Assembly (NCBI GenBank): GCA_038277395.1
Contig: CM076190.1
Coordinates: 255,785,989 to 255,849,988 of the forward strand
Reading direction: 5' to 3'
DNA: 64,000 nt
DNA from: Dryocosmus kuriphilus
Lineage: Eukaryota > Arthropoda > Insecta > Hymenoptera > Cynipidae
Positions 59,141-64,000 of this stretch are shown piece after piece. The translations under genes were made by a program, and so were the position numbers. Numbering within the stretch: the stretch's first letter is position 1; the number at the start of each line of letters is the position of its first letter. The notes under the pieces were generated by a model. That model was not told the origin of the DNA. It saw only the letters and a program-made list of their open reading frames with translations, and searched no databases.

Positions 59141-62100
59141 TAATTATAATTTACCTCTTTCAAAACACCCTACTAAAAAACAAAAACCCAGACAATAACC
59201 ATTCATTTTACTGTTACCAAACCCGTTTTTCGGCCGACCTCCACAGTTTCTAATCAAAAGACCCGGCCTTAGGAGTGATTGGGATACTCCGCCAAAAGAA
59301 TCCCAATCGATACAACAACCCATTGTGGTTTGATATCAATACAACCAAGACTGTGGACACCCCCCCACCTAGACCCGCCCGACTCCCCTCGAAATTTGGT
59401 AAACCATGTTTGTCTTCCACCCCCACACACCAACCAACACCCCCCTCCACCCCCCCACCCGCACCAACTCAGGGTAATTCCCCAAAAAACACATCCCCAC
59501 CCCCCCCCCCCCCCCACTAATGTGAAAAACGACTACCACACCCCGCAAACAATTTTTTTCAACTCATGGCGGTTACCAACACCCACAATCCATAACGCAC
59601 AACAACAACCAAACAAAAACCTCACCCCCTTTTTTGCAAACGGGAAAGGCGAAGTCATTTACAAACACTTGGTACAAATCCAACGTTAACAACCAAGAAA
59701 ACAACTACCCACAAAGTGCATATCTAACATGATGAGATGAAATTTTTAAATTTATTTTTGACGCAAAAGATTTTAGGGTGGATTGAATTATAGTTTATTA
59801 CACGTTTTTTATCCAAGGGTTTGTTAACGAGTTTATTACAAAAACAATAGACTAATTTCCATTTTTAAATATAAAACTCATTACGCTTACTCATAAAAAA
59901 ATATTAGGTGAAAAACCGGTTATGCCAAAAGAAAAATTTTTATGAAATAGAACATGGATTGCATGCTATTCAATGCATCAATTTTACAATGTTATCCGAA
60001 CGTTATCCCTTCACCTATTATATTTGTATGGACTCGACGCTTCATAATTACCCTTATAAAAAAAACTCTACCAAAACCTAACATAAACAAACGAAAAATA
60101 CAGATCTCCTACGAGTGCCGTCCCGAGGTTTACTCTATCATTTCCAACTACTTTCCTAATTTCGACCTAAATACAAACTTTGAAAAAGGCACTCCCCGCT
60201 TCATAGGAGTTGTGCGAAGCATACGGGCTGGCGATCAAGGATAGGGGGGGAAGTGAGTTTAGGTGGGTGATACGGGGGGAGTCGTTTGTAGGGGGTGTTT
60301 AAATAAGGTGCGGAGCGAGCGTGACAGGGGCTCGATAGTGGACCATGCGTGTTGGGCGAATCTGGGGGTGATACCTGCTCCCACCGCTATCGCGAGATAG
60401 GAGCGTCAATATCACTTATTTTATGTACATTTTTATCCCATTCCTCAATCAATTTGGTCTTATTTACCTTCAATGCTTGCACATGCAACTAGAATGTCTA
60501 GACATAAATTAGATCACATTTTTAGGAATCAACTGGAAAAACAAGAAAAAAAGAGGGGAAAAATTAGTTAGAAAGGGTATCGGGGGGAAACTTGTTCTCT
60601 TAACAGAAATAAACACGCTACACCACTGCACCCGAATTAAAGCATTTTTTACCCCCCCATACCAGGGGGGGGGGGACTTTTTTCAATTTCCAGGGGGAGG
60701 GCAACATATTTTTCCCCAACACAGCCCCAGTTTGACGCTGAACAAAAAAAAAACAGTGAAGCTGACCCTAAAAATGAAATCTGTCTTCTCCACGACAACA
60801 ACGTCCACCACCCCAAAATTTACTCCCACTTTGGGGGTACAACATTACCCCCATAGCGGATTACGCGATTATATTACCCATCCACAGTTTTAACCACCAA
60901 CACCCACACATCGGACAAAAAATATCCGTTGTTCCTAAAAAAAACACACTCTGCCCGCATTAGGGCCCCAGCCCTCACATATTTCTCAATCGCGCGCTGC
61001 GCACACGATATCCCTTTAAAGGGCCCACTAGCACCTAACTACGTTTTGTACCCTAAAAAATCTACGAATGTTTTTAAAAAACCCATGACACCCATAAATA
61101 CCATATTTCATGGATTACGAATAAACAACAAACATGCCAATTATACCATATCTCCATCAGACAGAGCGGGATACGAAAACACAAGAACTAACCACATATG
61201 ATAAGCAAACACCACCCACCCCCGAACTCCCACACCCCCCTCCCGCCCCCCCGCCCCCCGACCCCCCCTCCCCCCTCCCTCCCAAAACCACCCACCCACC
61301 CCACCACCCACCCACCACCCCCCCCCCCCCCCGCCCCCCCATAAAAAACACCGCCCCCCTCCCCCCCCCCCCCCCACAACAGGTGAAAAAAAAAAAAATG
61401 GCTTGTTAAAACACCACGTAGACCTACACCACCACAACAAATTTAATCTTACACATCAACCCTTTGCCTGACAAACCCCCATACTAAAACCAGAAAAAAA
61501 CAACAAATTTTATTTATATAGATATTTTCAAGACATAAAAAACTTCCCAAACAATAATCCACAAAACAAACTAAAAATCTATGCGGTTCTACTCAAGAAC
61601 AACCACACCAAACAAAATTTTTTAGAAAAAGACACCAAAACATTTTGTAGGGACCCTAATGAGGGCGACCAAAACTACATACGTTAACCCACACACAATC
61701 ATATTTTTCCGGAGTAACATGTGTTGGCACCCTTAGTCCGAGGGCGGGGGGGAAAAAGCCGTCCCCCAAAAAAACAACGTTTTTTATATTTTTTGCCCCC
61801 CCCCCCACACCCCCTAACTAGTAACCGCCCCACTCGCACTGCGAAGACATCCATTCACTCCCCACCAAACCACCACCCAGTATCGCCAACAACACCTTGG
61901 TGACAACCTGCCTTCAACTCCCACCCGGTGTCCCTAATAAAAATAAATAAATCCTACCACGCCACATAAACACCAACCCCCAAATTAGCCAATCACTACA
62001 CACAAAAAACGACCAAAACAACCACACTTTGTTTCTCCAACCATTTTTAAAACCGACCCCTAATATCGTTCAAAACCTGATCAAACCCAGGGAATAACAC

Positions 62101-62350
62101 CACAGTTTTTTATTTAATTAGCGTTTTCTTGAATTAAAAACAAAAAAAAAAAAATATAAAAACCGTTTTCATATCACCCCCCCCCAAACACACCCTGTCA
62201 ATAACACGCAACCCCAACCCAGTACTCAACTAGCAACACGTAACAACAACACAAAAAACACCAACACAACTTTAACATAACCCCACAACATCCCATCCCA
62301 TAGCCGAACATCGCAGTCACACCACAAAAACCTACCCACCACCAGCAGAA
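59140..62350. other. Strongly A/C-rich, G-poor stretch without gene
   Basis: The plus strand is dominated by A and C, with poly(C) runs near 59,500-59,516, 61,318-61,330, 61,360-61,375 and 61,798-61,806. A short G-rich island at about 60,243-60,400 breaks it. Open frames (for example 59,279-59,689) are Pro/His/Thr-rich products of the skew. The phrase GTGTTGGGCGAATCTGGGGG near 60,350 resembles one near 43,710. Confidence 0.45.
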
Positions 62351-64000
62351 CTGAAACATACTTGACAGCCACGTCCCCGTTCGTCAAAATTTCCCTTAAG
62401 GTTCATTTTTTTTTTTTAATTTTATCCTCTACCTTACCCAAGTTTTGCCAAAGCGAAAAAAGTTATTTTTTGTCAACTTTAGATAAGAAAAATTTTGGGT
62501 GGGGTTTTTTTTTTGACCCAAAAATGAAAAAACAACCTATACTTTTTTCCCACCGTATTTTTTTTTTAATAATTCAAAGATTGGACGATTTGCAAAAAAC
62601 GAACAAAGACAATTCTTCTTACCGAATAAAAAACTCTTTTTTTTTTTTGTAATACAGGCCCATTCAGAGGGGGTCAAAATTTTTTCCAGTTTTTATGAAA
62701 TGTTGGGAAAGAAACAGTTTTTCAAACTAAATAATTTTTTGTCTCATTAATGGCGGGGTATAAAAAAAAAATATTTTTTTCAGGTTGCTCAATCAAACTG
62801 CTGTAAAAAAAATGAAGAAATTTACGTTTTTAGAATTTTTTTTGCCCCCGATTTCTGTGATAACCAAAATGCGGGCCTGAGTAGCGGGCACCCATTTTTT
62901 AACTTTTAATAACTTTTTGTTATTGACTGTATAAGAAATTTATGGTAAAAACGTTACTTCGCCTATTAAACCTTTGTATTGAGAAAAATAATTGGTTTTT
63001 TATCCCGTGGGGACTTCAAAAAAGGTTAAGGGAAATTGAGGTCCTTGAAGGTGAATTTTTTTCTACCAATTTTTTTTTTATTTTTTTTGGCGGAAAAAGA
63101 AAATTTTAATTTTCCCCTTAATTTATCACATTGGCGGGGCAATTGTCAAGGAATAACTCCGTCAATGGTTCTGATCAAAAAAAGGGTTTAGTTTTTTTGA
63201 TCCCCTTGAACAACTTTGAAAAACCACTCCGACATCTTTCCGCTCTTGCGACCCCCGGGGCCATAAAAAAAGCGGGAAATTCTCCAATCCCTCATGTCGC
63301 TCCCGAAAAAGTTTGATTTTTCCAGGAGAATAGTTTTTTCCGAAAATAATTATTCGATTGAGCGAATCTCAGGGGGGGAAAAAAACACTGCTTGTTTTTT
63401 ACCCTAAACCTAAAAAAACATTTTTGCAGAAAAACTTGCCCAACCCCACGGGTTTTTTCCAAGCGGGGATAAACCAATAAAAAAACAAAATCTGGTATTG
63501 AAATTTTTTCATAATTTCACAACCCATAACTTTTAAAAAACATAAAAGCCCCCTGGTGCAAACCAAACTTGAATGGATTTTGGGGGGCGGGCCGAAAAAC
63601 TTTAAAATCCGGATGGGGCTTTTTTCCGAAATTTGCCCCCCTTTTGGGGGGGACCAAATTTTAATTTTAATAAAAATGGAAAAAAAAAGGGAAAGTTGTC
63701 TTAAACCGTTAGGGAACCCCCGAACTAGGGCCGATTTTTATTTCAATTTCCAAAACCGTTCATTGGTTAAAATTTAAAATCCAAAAAAAACTAATTCCTT
63801 TTTTCCGAACCCAAAATTCCAAAAAAAATTTTGTTTTTTGAATTTTCTTTTAAAAATTGGGGGCCGGGGGTGGAGAAAACGCAAACAACCCATCCTCAAA
63901 ACCAACAACCCCCCAAACAAAACAACACACTACCCCACACCCCCCCTCCGCCCCACCCCCCACACCCCACCCCCCCCCCCCACCTCCCTACACCCGCTCT
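62350..64000. other. Homopolymer-rich, low-quality-looking end of window
   Basis: Runs of T, A, G and C are frequent (for example at 62,405-62,420 and 63,643-63,651), and the last 120 bases are C/A-rich with few G. I see no gene, no repeat unit and no telomeric motif. Confidence 0.4.

Noticed and set aside
59250..61440. Pro/His/Thr-rich and Gly/Trp-rich frames
   Set aside because: They are products of the A/C-rich strand skew and poly(C) runs with no domain.
1..64000. tRNA, rRNA or snRNA genes
   Set aside because: No cloverleaf, A/B-box pair or conserved rRNA core could be recognised on either strand.

Overview
The window looks like repeat-dense genomic DNA from an arthropod, most likely an insect and possibly a hymenopteran. 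It contains a piggyBac relic, two kinds of non-LTR retrotransposon, a Penelope-like element with a GIY-YIG endonuclease, a Crypton-like tyrosine recombinase with an intron, a solo LTR, and Polinton (Maverick)-type integrase remains. I see no intact host gene, rRNA, tRNA or CRISPR array. Nearly every open frame is a decayed mobile-element fragment or a chance frame in repeats.

Layout. 1-3283: right part of a dead piggyBac element ending at a TTAA site. 3.29-6.78 kb: AT-rich, old foldback or inverted repeats. 6.79-6.97 kb: ACGTCC-rich palindromic block. 7.0-17.3 kb: diverged two-level satellite (short AACGAAAATTACGAATTTCTA-like monomers inside a unit of about 660 bp) that changes orientation several times and holds a TIR element and a GC-richer LINE-like fragment. 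17.48-18.52 kb and 34.77-35.7 kb: the two halves of one minus-strand LINE. Between them, 18,518-34,768, sits a 16.25-kb near-perfect palindrome with two arms of about 7.33 kb and a 20-nt loop at 25,856-25,875. The right arm alone carries a 1,563-bp solo LTR with a 4-bp target duplication. The arms hold repeated, decayed copies of an integrase tail with a chromodomain and of a short acidic-protein gene, so I read the palindrome as a rearranged Polinton-like element.

35,843-36,342 is a gap of exactly 500 N. 36.37-37.52 kb is a two-exon tyrosine-recombinase pseudogene. 39.2-48.7 kb is a diverged array of units of about 600 bp, split by a broken Penelope-like element at 43.85-46.06 kb whose 3' end has a hammerhead-ribozyme-like core.

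From about 51 kb to the end the sequence changes character: inflated homopolymers, constant frameshifts and C/A-rich patches with few G. A recognisable LINE with an endonuclease and reverse transcriptase, ending in poly(A), lies at 52.05-57.42 kb, but no frame stays open for long. I suspect poor consensus quality in this part, so its details should be treated with caution.

Most interesting: the 16-kb palindrome with its Polinton-like cargo, the hammerhead-like core in the Penelope element, the tyrosine recombinase with a changed catalytic Arg, and the 660-bp two-level satellite with strand switches.
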